A stretch of DNA of 64,000 nt from Bog-473 sp963791995. Lineage in GTDB: Bacteria > Actinomycetota > Acidimicrobiia > Acidimicrobiales > RAAP-2. The position numbers and the translations under genes were made by a program. The notes under the pieces were generated by a model. It did not search any database. It was not told the DNA's origin and saw only the letters and a list, made by a program, of their open reading frames with translations. Positions within the stretch are counted from its first letter, which is position 1, and every line of letters begins with the position of its first letter. Below, piece after piece: positions 19,061 through 28,793 of this stretch. The DNA is taken from positions 372,001 to 436,000 of the forward strand of contig CAWBUQ010000019.1 of the NCBI GenBank assembly GCA_963791995.1. Reading direction: 5' to 3'.

Positions 19061-20446
19061 GTGAGCAAGGCCCACACTGCATCCACCCCCGTGGCGGCGA
19101 GACACGACCTGGCCGCCACGAGCGCCGAGCGCCGCGAGTTCGGCCGCCAGGCCAGGGTGCTCGCACCCCGGTCCGGCATCGGGGATTGGGACGAGGTCGC
19201 CCGCGGGCACAACCCGATCGACACGATCATGGCCCAGAACGAAATCCGCCTCGGCGACCTGATCCCGCTGCGCCACCAGCGCATGGCCGTCTCGCCATGG
19301 AATTTCGACCGCGGCGCGGCCGCCGTCATGGCGGCCGACCTGGCGTCGCGGCCGCACAGCCGGATCCAGGTCCAGCTCTGCGGCGACGCGCACGTCCTCA
19401 ACTTCGGCCTGTGGGCCACCCCCGAGCGCAACCTCAACTTCGATCTGCGCGACTTCGACGAGACCTTGCCCGGGCCTTTCGAGTGGGACGTGGCGCGCTT
19501 GGCGGCCAGCATCGTCGTGGCCGCCCGTCAGAACGGGGTCAAGCAGGGCAAGTCGGACGTCGCCGTCACCGCCGCGGTCGACGCCTATCGCCGGCGCATG
19601 CGGCGCTACGCCTCCATGCCCGAGATCGACATCTGGTACGACGGCATGAAGGTCGACCACTTCATCGACTACTTCGACACCGCCGATCGCGGCCAGGTCG
19701 AGGTCTGGTACGAGAAGGGCAAGGAGAACCGCACCAGCCGCGGCGCCTTCCGCAAGCTCACCACCGTGGCCCGCGGGCGACCCCGCATCACGGCGCAGCC
19801 ACCCCTGCGCGTGACCATCGACGACAGCGAGCAGGGCGACATCGTCGAGTATCTGCTCGGCCAGTACCGCGACACCCTCCAAGAGGACCGGCGCACCCTC
19901 TTCGACCGCTACACCCCCGTCGACGTCGTCCGCCAGGTCGTCGGCGTGGGCAGTGTCGGCATGGTCGTCTACCTGGTGCTCTTCACCGGCCGCTCGGGCG
20001 CCGATCCCCTGTTCTTGCAGTGCAAGCAGGCGGGGCGTTCGGTCTACGAGACCTACACCTACCCGAGCAAACACGACCATCACGGCGCCCGCGTCATCAC
20101 CGGCAAGCGGATGGTGCAGAGCGCCACCGACATCTTCGTGGGCTGGGGATCGCTCCACGGCCGTGACTATTACGTGCGCCAGTACCGCGACATGAAGATC
20201 ATCCCGACCACCGACCTCATCGCGCCGATGCTGGCCGAGTTCGCCACCGCCTGTGGGAACACGCTGGCCCGGGCGCACGCCCGCTCGGGCGACCCCGTCG
20301 CCATCGACGCCTACATGGGCAAGGGCGACGAGTTCACCAAGGCCCTGCGCCGCTTCGCCCGCCGCTACGCCGACCAGAACGACCGCGACCACGCGCAGCT
20401 CGAGTCGGCCATCCGGCGGGGCAAGCTGGAGGGCGATCCGGACTGA
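19061..20446 (+). CDS. DUF2252 family protein
   Basis: 461 residues with the family's kinase-like signatures: GDAHVLNFG and NFDLRDFDE (the HxD and DFG counterparts), FEWDVARLAAS, and late GKRMVQSATDIFVGW and YYVRQYRDMK. DUF2252 proteins are common in actinobacteria and have no settled function; the layout suggests a protein-kinase/APH-like fold. The start is GTG at 19061 after AGAGAGGA; an in-frame ATG at 19007 is possible. The gene is convergent with nuoN, 17 bases away. Confidence 0.85.
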   Translation: MSKAHTASTPVAARHDLAATSAERREFGRQARVLAPRSGIGDWDEVARGHNPIDTIMAQNEIRLGDLIPLRHQRMAVSPWNFDRGAAAVMAADLASRPHSRIQVQLCGDAHVLNFGLWATPERNLNFDLRDFDETLPGPFEWDVARLAASIVVAARQNGVKQGKSDVAVTAAVDAYRRRMRRYASMPEIDIWYDGMKVDHFIDYFDTADRGQVEVWYEKGKENRTSRGAFRKLTTVARGRPRITAQPPLRVTIDDSEQGDIVEYLLGQYRDTLQEDRRTLFDRYTPVDVVRQVVGVGSVGMVVYLVLFTGRSGADPLFLQCKQAGRSVYETYTYPSKHDHHGARVITGKRMVQSATDIFVGWGSLHGRDYYVRQYRDMKIIPTTDLIAPMLAEFATACGNTLARAHARSGDPVAIDAYMGKGDEFTKALRRFARRYADQNDRDHAQLESAIRRGKLEGDPD

Positions 20447-20463
20447 ACGTCCCCGCCCGCGCG

Positions 20464-22173
20464 CTACTTGGGCAAGAAGAGCAGCGTGGCGTGATTGGCG
20501 AAATCGATCAGCGGCTGGGGCCACACGCCGAAGAGCACCGTCACTGCCGTGCACAGGGCGATGGCCAGGGCGCTCAGCGCCGGGACCGCCACCGGCTCGG
20601 GGAGCGCGTCGGCGGCCGGCTCCTCCTCGCCGAGCAGGATCTGGTCGTTCAAGGTCGTCACGGCGCTCGAGACCGCACCAGGCGTGGCCCAGGCCGGGGT
20701 CGGCGGACCGGACGGCGCGGGTTGGATCGTCCCGCCGCCCACCATCGTGTCGCCAGCACCGAGCTCGGCCGAACCGCCGGTCCCGCCCTCGGCCTCGCCC
20801 AGCCCGCCGCTGGCGTACATGAGGACGGCCACCCGCAGGTAGAAGTAGGCGGCCACCGCGGCCGACACCATGGCGATGACACCGAGCGGCACCTCGCCGG
20901 CCTCGACGGCGGCGAAGACAACTTGCACCTTCGCCCACAGCCCGGTGGTGAAGGGTGCGCCCGCCTGCGCCAGCAGCAGCACGGCGAACACGAGGGCCAG
21001 CACCGGCTGGCGGCCGGCCAGGCCCCGGTAACGGGACAGGTCGTGGTCGGCGTCACCGTCGCGGCCGAGCAGGGTGACGACGGCGAAGCTGCCGATGACC
21101 ATGAAGAGGTACACGAAGAGGTAGTAGAGCGAGGCCGAGACCCCGCGGGCCGTCCCCGCCGCCACGCCCAGGAGGATGAAGCCGGCGTGGTTGATCGACG
21201 AGTAGGCCAACATCCTCTTCACGTCGCGCTGGCGCAGGGCCACGAACGCGCCGAGCAGGAGGGAGAGCACGGCCAGGCCGTAGACGATGGGGCGCCAGTC
21301 CGACTCCACCACGCCGAAGGACGAGAGCAGCACGCGCAGCATGGCAGCGAAGGCGCCCGCCTTGGCCACGGCCGCCATGAACCCGGTCACCGGCGAGGGC
21401 GCCCCCTGGTAGACGTCGGGCGTCCACATGTGGAAGGGCACGGCCGCCACCTTGAACGCGAAGCCGACGATCATCAGCGCCAGGCCCGCCAGCAGCAGGC
21501 CGTTGCTCAGCACCACGTTCTTGGACAAGAAGTCGGAGATCTGGGTCAGGTTGGTCGAGCCCGTCGCCCCGTAGGTGAGCGCCACGCCATAGATGAAGAT
21601 CGCCGAAGAGAATCCGCCGAGGATGAAGTACTTGAGCGCGGCCTCGCCCGACGCGGCCCGCCGGTAGTTGAAGGCCGTGAGGACGTAGAGCGCGATGGAA
21701 AGGATCTCGAGGCCGAGGAAGACGATGATCAGGTCGTTGGCCATCGCCATCAACATGGCGCCCGACGCCGACACCATGGCCAAGACGTGGAACTCGGCGC
21801 CGTCCATGCCTTCGCGGCGCAGGTAGCCGTCGCCCACCAGAGCGCTCAGCAACATCGCGATGGCGACCAGGATGGTCACGAGCACGCTGAACCCGTCCAT
21901 GACGACGGCCTGTTTGATGTAGGTGTGCGCGCCGTGGTCCGAGACGTCGGCCCACTGCCAGAGCGCGACACCGAGGGCGGAGGCTGAGATCACGACCGTG
22001 GCGATCGTGCTCACGCTGACGCGCAGTGGCCGGCGGACCAGCGAGGAGAGGCCCAGCAGCACGACGGCGCCGCCGATCATGATGATGGGCGGCAGGATCG
22101 CCAGCCATCGGATGGGCGGGACCGCGATGGAGTTCGAGGCGACGTGGGCGCTGGCCCCCAGGACGGCGATCAC
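20464..22173 (-). CDS. nuoN: NADH-quinone oxidoreductase subunit N
   Basis: 569 residues and about 14 membrane helices; an antiporter-like proton-pumping subunit of complex I. Seen motifs are LEILSIALYVL, the Lys-bearing helix FAFKVAAVPFHMWTPDVYQGAP, and RDVKRMLAYSSINHAG. The start is GTG at 22173 in a GTGA overlap with nuoM. An unusual Gly/Pro/Ala/Glu-rich insertion of about 70 residues separates the last helices near the C-terminus (DNA about 20600-20810). It is the last gene of the operon. Confidence 0.95.
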   Translation of the reverse strand: MIAVLGASAHVASNSIAVPPIRWLAILPPIIMIGGAVVLLGLSSLVRRPLRVSVSTIATVVISASALGVALWQWADVSDHGAHTYIKQAVVMDGFSVLVTILVAIAMLLSALVGDGYLRREGMDGAEFHVLAMVSASGAMLMAMANDLIIVFLGLEILSIALYVLTAFNYRRAASGEAALKYFILGGFSSAIFIYGVALTYGATGSTNLTQISDFLSKNVVLSNGLLLAGLALMIVGFAFKVAAVPFHMWTPDVYQGAPSPVTGFMAAVAKAGAFAAMLRVLLSSFGVVESDWRPIVYGLAVLSLLLGAFVALRQRDVKRMLAYSSINHAGFILLGVAAGTARGVSASLYYLFVYLFMVIGSFAVVTLLGRDGDADHDLSRYRGLAGRQPVLALVFAVLLLAQAGAPFTTGLWAKVQVVFAAVEAGEVPLGVIAMVSAAVAAYFYLRVAVLMYASGGLGEAEGGTGGSAELGAGDTMVGGGTIQPAPSGPPTPAWATPGAVSSAVTTLNDQILLGEEEPAADALPEPVAVPALSALAIALCTAVTVLFGVWPQPLIDFANHATLLFLPK

Positions 22174-23729
22174 TTGCCCACCCCCTCGACGCCCTTGACG
22201 GCCACCGGCGGCTGGGCGGTGTGCGTGCTGGAGTCGACGTGCGCGATGAGCTGGTCGACCGACGGGTTGATGCGGTCGAGCACCGGCTTGGGGTACACGC
22301 CGAGGAAGACGATGAGGATGATCAGAGGCGCGACGATCGCCTTCTCGAGCAGGCCGAGGTCGCTGGTCTTCTCGTCGGCGTCGCGCGGCATGCCGTGGAA
22401 GACCTGCTGGTAGGCCCACAGCAGGTAGATGGCGGCCACGATCACGCCGAGCACGGCCACCACCGCCCACCAGCGGTGTGTGATGAAGGTGCCGGAGAGG
22501 ACCAGGAACTCGCTCACGAACCCGTTGAGACCGGGCACCCCGATGGAAGCGAGCATGGCCACGGTGAAGACGGCCGCCAGGATCGGCGCCGCCTTCTGCA
22601 GCCCGCGCATCTCGCCGGTCTGCCAGGTGCCGCGACGTTGGTAGATGAAGCCGATGAGGATGAACAGCGCGGCGACGATCAGCCCGTGGTTCAACATGAG
22701 CAGCACGCCGCCGGCAAGGCCCTGGGAACTGATGGCGATCGTCCCCAGCGCAATGAAGCCGATCTGGGCCAGCGAGGAATACGCCACCAGGCGCTTCATG
22801 TCGCGCTGGGCACAGGCGACGATGGCGCCGTAGATGATGCCGATCACCGCCAGGGTCAACAGCAGCGGCGCCAGGGTCCGTGTGGCCTGCGGGAACAGGT
22901 TGAGGTCGAAGCGGATGATGCCGTAGGTGCCCAACTTGGCCAGCACGCCGGCCAGCAGGACCGAGCCCTCCTCGGGCGCCTCGGTGTACGCGTCGGGTGA
23001 CCACGTGTGCAAGGGGAACAGCGGCGCCTTCACCGCAAATGCCGCCGTGAAGGCCAAGAACAGAAGGATCTCGGTCGACGACGACAGGTGGGTCTGCATC
23101 AGTGGGCCGAGCGAGAACGTCAGGTAGTGGAACTGGGACTCGTGGATGAACGCCAGCACCAGGATGCCCACCAGCAAGAAGGCCGACCCGAGGAAGGTGA
23201 AGAGGAAGAACTTGAGGGCGGCGTAGGCCCGCCGCTGATGGCCCCATCCGGCGATGATGAAGTAGGCCGGCACGAGCGTGAGCTCGAACATGAAGAAGAA
23301 GACGAGGAGATCGAGCGACAAGAAGCTGCCCATGACCGCGGCTTCGAGCAGCAGGATCCAGGCGAAGTAGACCCGGCTGTTCTCGCGGTTGCGCCCGAGC
23401 ACGATGGCGAGGGGGAACAGCACCGCGGACATCAGGACCAAGAAGATGGAGATGCCGTCCACGCCGAGGTACCAGTGGACCCCGAGCGTGCTGCCGGTGT
23501 ACTCGTGATCCGAGACCAGCTGGTACCCGCCGTCGTGCACCTTCATGGCGACGAGGACCGCCACGGAGAAGCCCAGCGTCACCAGCGACGCGATGAGAGC
23601 CAGAACGTAGGAGAGCTCCCGATGGAGCCGCCGGTCGAGGCCCCGGTCGAGGCCGAAGAGCCCGAGCACGGCGGCACCGATGGCCGGCACCAGGACCAGC
23701 AGGGTCAGGAATGGAACGGAGTGCCTCAT
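22170..23729 (-). CDS. nuoM: NADH-quinone oxidoreductase subunit M
   Basis: 519 residues, 14 membrane helices. NuoM features are LGVDGISIFLVLMSAVLFPL, MFELTLVPAYFII with the key Glu, AFAVKAPLFPLHTWSPDAYTEAP and RDMKRLVAYSSLAQIGF. It is one of the three antiporter-like pumps of complex I. The start is the ATG at 23729, overlapping the nuoL TGA (ATGA); the in-frame codon nine bases earlier is rejected. Confidence 0.96.
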   Translation of the reverse strand: MRHSVPFLTLLVLVPAIGAAVLGLFGLDRGLDRRLHRELSYVLALIASLVTLGFSVAVLVAMKVHDGGYQLVSDHEYTGSTLGVHWYLGVDGISIFLVLMSAVLFPLAIVLGRNRENSRVYFAWILLLEAAVMGSFLSLDLLVFFFMFELTLVPAYFIIAGWGHQRRAYAALKFFLFTFLGSAFLLVGILVLAFIHESQFHYLTFSLGPLMQTHLSSSTEILLFLAFTAAFAVKAPLFPLHTWSPDAYTEAPEEGSVLLAGVLAKLGTYGIIRFDLNLFPQATRTLAPLLLTLAVIGIIYGAIVACAQRDMKRLVAYSSLAQIGFIALGTIAISSQGLAGGVLLMLNHGLIVAALFILIGFIYQRRGTWQTGEMRGLQKAAPILAAVFTVAMLASIGVPGLNGFVSEFLVLSGTFITHRWWAVVAVLGVIVAAIYLLWAYQQVFHGMPRDADEKTSDLGLLEKAIVAPLIILIVFLGVYPKPVLDRINPSVDQLIAHVDSSTHTAQPPVAVKGVEGVGK

Positions 23730-25642
23730 CCCCACCACGTCCGGCTCAGCATGAAGGCGATGATCAGGGCCAGGCCGATGGCGATCCCGAGCGCGTAGTT
23801 CCGGGCATAGCCCGTCTGCAGCTTGCGGGCCGCGTTGCCGGTGGCCTTGGCCAGGTGCGCGGAGCCGTTGACGGCCCCGTCGATGATGCGGGCGTCGACC
23901 ACCCAGGCGAAGAACGTGGCCAGCCGCTGGCTCGGCCGCCCGATGACCGTGTCGTAGAAGTCGTCCCAGTACCAGACCCGCTGCAGGAACGCCGGCTCCA
24001 GTGCCGGCTTGGTGACTTCGTCACCGCGCCACAGCCACCAGGCGACGATCACCCCGATGAAGGCGGCCGCGATGTCGGCCAGGGCGAGCGCCCATTCCGG
24101 CCCCGCTCCGAGGTGGTCGTTGTAGAGCGTGCCGGCGAAGACGGGCGCCAGGAAGCTCGACAGGTTGTCGCTGTGGACCCACGGCAAGTCGAGCGCGCCG
24201 GCGAAGAAGGCGAAGAAGGCGAGCACGACGAGCGGCAGGCGCATGACCCAGGGCGATTCGTGGGGCGTGTGCAGGGCGGGCTCCCCGTGCGGGCCGACCT
24301 TGTCGAAGCGCTCCTTGCCCCCGAAGGCGAGGACCTCGAGCCGGCTCATGTAATAGGCCGTCAGCACGGCGGTGATCAGCCCGATCACCCAGAGCGGCTT
24401 GAAGTGGGCGAAGGTGTTGTCCAACACATCGCCCTTGGCCCAGAAGCCCGACAGCGGCGGGATCCCCGCGATGGCCAGGAAACCGATGGTGAACGTGACG
24501 GTGGTCCACTTCATGTAGCGGCGCAGCGCGCCCATCCGTTTGAGGTCCTGTTCGTCCTCGAGTCCGTGGATGACGGAGCCGGCGCCCAAGAAGAGCAGGC
24601 CCTTGAAGAAGGCGTGCGCCACCATGAGGAAGACGGCCGCGATGTAGGCGCCCGTGCCGACGGCGAGGATCATGTAGCCGATCTGCGAGACGGTCGAGAA
24701 GGCGAGGACCTTCTTGATGTCCTGCTGCGCGCAGGCGATGGTGGCGGCGGTGAACGCGGTCACCGCGCCGATGGTGGCGATGATCTCGGACCCCGTGGCC
24801 GTCACGTGCAGCAACGGGTTCATCCGGCACAGCAGGTAGACCCCCGCCGTCACCATGGTGGCGGCGTGGATGAGGGCCGAGACCGGGGTCGGGCCCTCCA
24901 TGGCGTCGGGGAGCCAGTTGAACAGCGGGATCTGGGCGGACTTGCCCGCCGCGGCCAGGAACAGGAGCAGGACGGCGGCGAGCCCGGCGCCGCCGTCGAG
25001 GTGGGAGAGCTGCCCGAAGATGCCGCCGCCCGGCCCGCTCTCGTACTGGATCGTGCCCGTCTTCTCGAAGATGAGGAAGATGGCCAGGAGGAAGCCGGCG
25101 TCACCGATCCGGTTGTAGAGGAAGGCCTTCTTGCCGGCCGAGGCGGCCGACTCACGCTGGAACCAGAAGGCCACCAGCCAGTAGGAGCAGACGCCGACGC
25201 CCTCCCAACCCACGAAGGTGAGCAGCAAGTTGTCCGACAACACCAACAAGAGCATGGAGAAGACGAACAGGTTCAGGTAGATGAAGAACTTCGAATAGTC
25301 GCGGTCGTCCTTCATGTAGCCGATGGAGTACAGGTGGATGAAGGCGCTGACGAAGGTGATGAACATGCACATCGTCATGGACAAGGGGTCCACAAGCGTG
25401 CCGACGGGGACCGACAGGCCCCCCGCGCTGAACCAGGTGAAGTAGTTGTCCACCACCACCCGCCCGTTGTCGGGCAGGCCGAGGAGGCCGGCCAGCACGA
25501 TGCAGGCGATCACGAACGCGCCGCCGACGGCCGCGGTCCCGATCCAACCCGCCACCGGGTCGCCGATACGACGCCCGAACGTCACGAGGAAGAGGAAGCC
25601 CGCGAGAGGCAGCAGCAACATGAGGTACGCGAGATGGACCAC
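23726..25642 (-). CDS. nuoL: NADH-quinone oxidoreductase subunit L
   Basis: 638 residues. The family's GTLVDPLSMTMCMFITFVS, GWEGVGVCSYWLVAFWF, QIPLFNWLPDAMEGPTPVSALIHAATMV and QQDIKKVLAFSTVSQIGYM regions are all present, with a long C-terminal amphipathic region leading to a last membrane helix at the very end. It is the distal proton-pump subunit of complex I. It starts three bases before the nuoK stop region and overlaps nuoM. Confidence 0.96.
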   Translation of the reverse strand: MVHLAYLMLLLPLAGFLFLVTFGRRIGDPVAGWIGTAAVGGAFVIACIVLAGLLGLPDNGRVVVDNYFTWFSAGGLSVPVGTLVDPLSMTMCMFITFVSAFIHLYSIGYMKDDRDYSKFFIYLNLFVFSMLLLVLSDNLLLTFVGWEGVGVCSYWLVAFWFQRESAASAGKKAFLYNRIGDAGFLLAIFLIFEKTGTIQYESGPGGGIFGQLSHLDGGAGLAAVLLLFLAAAGKSAQIPLFNWLPDAMEGPTPVSALIHAATMVTAGVYLLCRMNPLLHVTATGSEIIATIGAVTAFTAATIACAQQDIKKVLAFSTVSQIGYMILAVGTGAYIAAVFLMVAHAFFKGLLFLGAGSVIHGLEDEQDLKRMGALRRYMKWTTVTFTIGFLAIAGIPPLSGFWAKGDVLDNTFAHFKPLWVIGLITAVLTAYYMSRLEVLAFGGKERFDKVGPHGEPALHTPHESPWVMRLPLVVLAFFAFFAGALDLPWVHSDNLSSFLAPVFAGTLYNDHLGAGPEWALALADIAAAFIGVIVAWWLWRGDEVTKPALEPAFLQRVWYWDDFYDTVIGRPSQRLATFFAWVVDARIIDGAVNGSAHLAKATGNAARKLQTGYARNYALGIAIGLALIIAFMLSRTWWG

Positions 25643-25645
25643 CGG

Positions 25646-25951
25646 TTAGCCCTTCAACGAGTCCAGGTCGTCCGCCACGGTGGTGGCGCGCCGGCGATAG
25701 TTGGTCACCACGATGCCGAGGCCGACGACGACCTCGGCCGCCGCGACCACGAGCACGAAGAACACGATCGCCTGGCCGCCGATGTCACCCAGCATGCGGG
25801 CGAAGGTGACGAAGGTCAGGTTCGCTGCGTTGAGCATCAGCTCGATGCACATGAACATGATCAGGACGTTTCGCCGCACCAGCAGGCCGATGGCGCCGAT
25901 GGTGAAGACGACGGCGGCCAGGCCGAGGTACCAGGCTCCCGAGAGGCTCAT
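25646..25951 (-). CDS. nuoK: NADH-quinone oxidoreductase subunit K
   Basis: 101 residues with three membrane helices. The conserved R-R-N-V-L-I-MFMCIELMLNAANL and FFVLVVAAAEVVVGL segments carry the buried Glu residues of the proton path. The ATG at 25951 overlaps the nuoJ stop (ATGA). Confidence 0.96.
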   Translation of the reverse strand: MSLSGAWYLGLAAVVFTIGAIGLLVRRNVLIMFMCIELMLNAANLTFVTFARMLGDIGGQAIVFFVLVVAAAEVVVGLGIVVTNYRRRATTVADDLDSLKG

Positions 25952-26571
25952 GCGGGCAGCTCGCTGTCGGACTCGTCCTGGTCCGCATGCTCCGACGGCG
26001 GCCTCCGCGCCAGCACGACGGCGCCGACCACCGCGATGACAAGAAGCGCCGCGGTGGCCTCGAAGGCGAACAGGTAGGTGGTGAAGAGCTGCTTGCCCAG
26101 CTGGGCGGGCTCCCCCGCCGGCGAGTTCGGCCCGGCCACGTGGCCCTGGATCGGCCCGACCACCTGGCGGGCGCCGGTCACCCAGTGGGCCGTGGCCGCC
26201 ATGGCCAACACGCCCGCCAGCGTGATGGCCGAGAAGATGAAAGCCAGTGGCCGCTGCCCGACCAGAGGCTCCACGTTGACGTCCTCGGCCCGGTCCACCC
26301 CGAGGAACATGATGACGAAGAGGAAGAGCACGACGATGGCGCCGGCGTAGACGATGATCTGGACGGCGGCGAGGAAGTCGGCCTCCTGCTCAATGAAGAG
26401 GACGGCGACCCCGAAGAGCGTCATCACGAGGCTGAGGGCCGCGTGCACCGGGTTGCGCGAGGTCACGACACCGACGGAGCCGACCAGGATGACCGCTGCC
26501 GCGGCCGCGAAGACCAAGATGTCGGGCCAGGTCGCGCGCGTCGAAGCGAGGAGCAGGGCGGCGTGGGGCAC
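25948..26571 (-). CDS. nuoJ: NADH-quinone oxidoreductase subunit J
   Basis: 207 residues with five membrane helices, including SRNPVHAALSLV and the helix FLAAVQIIVYAGAIVVLFLFVIM with the conserved Tyr-Ala-Gly pi-bulge. A 35-residue Gly/Pro loop precedes the last helix, and the tail is acidic. The stop overlaps nuoK. Confidence 0.95.
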   Translation of the reverse strand: MPHAALLLASTRATWPDILVFAAAAAVILVGSVGVVTSRNPVHAALSLVMTLFGVAVLFIEQEADFLAAVQIIVYAGAIVVLFLFVIMFLGVDRAEDVNVEPLVGQRPLAFIFSAITLAGVLAMAATAHWVTGARQVVGPIQGHVAGPNSPAGEPAQLGKQLFTTYLFAFEATAALLVIAVVGAVVLARRPPSEHADQDESDSELPA

Positions 26572-26574
26572 GGG

Positions 26575-27480
26575 TCAGACGCTCCTCTCGGGATCGACCT
26601 CGTGTGCCCTCGCCGCGGCCTCTTGTGCCTCCGCCTCGGCCTTGTGCGCCTTCGTCTCGGCCTTGGCCGCCTTGCGCGTCGCCCGCAGCTTCTTCATGTG
26701 CTCGCGGGTGTAGTCGAGCTTCTTGCGGTGGCGCTCCGCCCCCTTCTTGGCCCGCCAGATGCGCCCCTGCATGCCGCGATGGGCCAGCGGGATGTCCTCG
26801 TCGAGCAGGTGCGACTCGAACACCTCGCGCAGCGGCTTGGTCCCGGTGGCCTCGTCGTCGCGCCGGCCGGATTGGCCGCCCTCGGGCGCCCGCACCCCGT
26901 ACCCGAGCTCGCCGGCCCACTGGACTTCGCCCTCGTAGGCGGCGCTCCCCGATGGCGACGTGGCGCGCATCCAGCCCGACGTCATCAGGTCGTCGCCCTC
27001 GCGCCAGTCCTCCCAAGGGAGCTTCTTGGGAGTGCCGTCGTCGTTCACGACGAGCTCTTCCTTGGTGTAGATGGCGTCTGAGCGGTTGGTGAAGGAGAAC
27101 TCGAAGAGCTTCGACTCGGTGATGGCCTCGGTCGGGCAGGCCTCGACGCACATGTCGCAATGGATGCAGCGCAGGTAGTTGATCTCGTAGACGTAGCCGT
27201 AGCGTTCCCCCGGCGAGACGGGGTGGTCGGGCGGGTTGTCGAGCCCGCGCACGTAAATACAGTCGGCCGGGCACACGCCGGCGCAGAGCTCGCAGCCGAT
27301 GCACTTCTCCATGCCGTCCTCGTAGCGGTTGAGCACGTGACGGCCGTGTTGGCGCGGTTGCTTGGGCTTCTTGTCCTCCGGGTACATCGTCGTGACCCGG
27401 GGCCGGGTCAGGTGCTGGAAGGTCAGCTTGAAACCGCCCAGGAACGACAGCTGCTCCTTCACCTCGTCGCCGACACCCAC
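26575..27480 (-). CDS. nuoI: NADH-quinone oxidoreductase subunit I, with long charged C-terminal extension
   Basis: 301 residues. Two 4Fe-4S ligand sets, CIGCELCAGVCP and CIHCDMCVEACP (clusters N6a and N6b), define the subunit that carries electrons from NuoG towards NuoB. The core ends near residue 170. Roughly 130 further residues follow, first an acidic/Gly segment and then a Lys/Ala/Glu-rich predicted helix (TREHMKKLRATRKAAKAE). Typical NuoI is 160-220 residues. The start is GTG at 27480, touching the nuoH stop. Confidence 0.94.
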   Translation of the reverse strand: MGVGDEVKEQLSFLGGFKLTFQHLTRPRVTTMYPEDKKPKQPRQHGRHVLNRYEDGMEKCIGCELCAGVCPADCIYVRGLDNPPDHPVSPGERYGYVYEINYLRCIHCDMCVEACPTEAITESKLFEFSFTNRSDAIYTKEELVVNDDGTPKKLPWEDWREGDDLMTSGWMRATSPSGSAAYEGEVQWAGELGYGVRAPEGGQSGRRDDEATGTKPLREVFESHLLDEDIPLAHRGMQGRIWRAKKGAERHRKKLDYTREHMKKLRATRKAAKAETKAHKAEAEAQEAAARAHEVDPERSV

Positions 27481-28793
27481 TACGCATCACCTCCGAGGGA
27501 CGGATCGGGAACCGGAGCGAGCCGCGGCGGCCGCAGCGGCCGGCTGACCCGGCCCCCGATCGCCGGGATGATCACGTCCTCCTCGCTGCGTCCGGACCCG
27601 AGGTGGTTGGCCCGCAGCAGGAGTATCGAGGCCAGCACGACGACGGGCACCAGGACGAGCCCGGCCCAGCCCCAGGCGATGATGCCTGCCACGAGCAGCA
27701 GCCAGCCGAGGGTCATGGGGATGAGTCGTTTCCAGCCCAGGTCCATCAGCTGGTCGTAGCGCAGGCGCGGCAGGGCGGCGCGGAACCAGACGTAAATGAA
27801 GCAGAACGCCACGGTCTTCAAGAGGAAGTAGATGATCGGCATGTAGATGGTGGCCCCGGGGATGTGGAAGATGTAGCCGTTGGGGCCACCGAAGAACAGC
27901 GTCACCACGATGGCCGACATCGTGATGGTGTTCATGAACTCGGCCAGGAAGAAGAGGCCGAAGCGGATGGACGAGTACTCGGTGTGGAAGCCGCCGACCA
28001 GCTCCTGTTCGGCCTCGGTCAGGTCGAAGGGCGGCCGGGTCAGCTCGGCCGTGATGGCGATCATGAAGAAGATGAAGGGCAAGAAGCCGAGGCGGATCAG
28101 GTTCCAGTTCCAGAATCCGTCGGCCTGTGACGCCACGATGGCCCGCGTCGACAGCGAGCCTGTCACCAGGACCACCATCACGGTGGTCATGCCCAGCGCC
28201 GCCTCGTAGGAGATCACCTGAGCCGAGGCCCGCACCGAACCCAGCAGCGGGTACTTCGAGCCCGACGACCAGCCGGCGAGCATCACTCCGTAGACCGCGA
28301 TGCCCGACATGGCCAGGACGAGCAGGATGCCCATCGGCGGATCGGCCACCTGCAACTCGAAAGTGTGGCTGCCGATGGTGATGACGCCGCCCACCGGCAC
28401 CACCGTGAAGATGAGGATGGCCGGGACCACCGAGAGATACGGCGCCAGCTTGAAGACGAAGGCGTCGGCACGGTCCGGCAACAGGTCTTCCTTGAACACG
28501 AGCTTGGTGCCGTCGGCCAGCGTCTGGAGGAGGCCCCAGGGGCCGGCGCGGTTGGGACCGACCCGGCTCTGCATGTCCGAAATAACCTTGCGCTCGAACC
28601 AGATCATCAGCGCGGTGGCGACCAGCAGCGCCACGAACGCGACGAGGCACTTGATGATGAGGATCAGCCAGACCTGCCAGTTGAGACCGAAGTAGAAGAG
28701 CGGGTCGCCGTTCCCGTTGTCCGCGCTGTGCGTCAGCGCGGTCGGGATCGCGTTCGTCGCGTGGGCGGTGACGGTGAGGAGCGCGGCGATCAC
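27480..28793 (-). CDS. nuoH: NADH-quinone oxidoreductase subunit H
   Basis: 437 residues, eight membrane helices. WFERKVISDMQSRVGPNRAGPWG, the quinone-chamber segment LTEAEQELVGGFHTEYSS and FFLAEFMNT are diagnostic. It joins the peripheral arm to the membrane arm and forms part of the quinone site. The C-terminus extends about 45 residues beyond the last helix and is Arg/Pro-rich. It overlaps nuoG by four bases. Confidence 0.96.
   Translation of the reverse strand: MIAALLTVTAHATNAIPTALTHSADNGNGDPLFYFGLNWQVWLILIIKCLVAFVALLVATALMIWFERKVISDMQSRVGPNRAGPWGLLQTLADGTKLVFKEDLLPDRADAFVFKLAPYLSVVPAILIFTVVPVGGVITIGSHTFELQVADPPMGILLVLAMSGIAVYGVMLAGWSSGSKYPLLGSVRASAQVISYEAALGMTTVMVVLVTGSLSTRAIVASQADGFWNWNLIRLGFLPFIFFMIAITAELTRPPFDLTEAEQELVGGFHTEYSSIRFGLFFLAEFMNTITMSAIVVTLFFGGPNGYIFHIPGATIYMPIIYFLLKTVAFCFIYVWFRAALPRLRYDQLMDLGWKRLIPMTLGWLLLVAGIIAWGWAGLVLVPVVVLASILLLRANHLGSGRSEEDVIIPAIGGRVSRPLRPPRLAPVPDPSLGGDA

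Noticed and set aside
19031..20938. 635-codon minus-strand frame over DUF2252
   Set aside because: Antisense shadow of the DUF2252 and nuoN region; no motifs.
23711..26077. 788-codon open frame on the plus strand across nuoL, nuoK and nuoJ
   Set aside because: It crosses three conserved genes on the other strand and is a low-complexity Glu/Asp/His/Gln/Arg translation, so it is a shadow.
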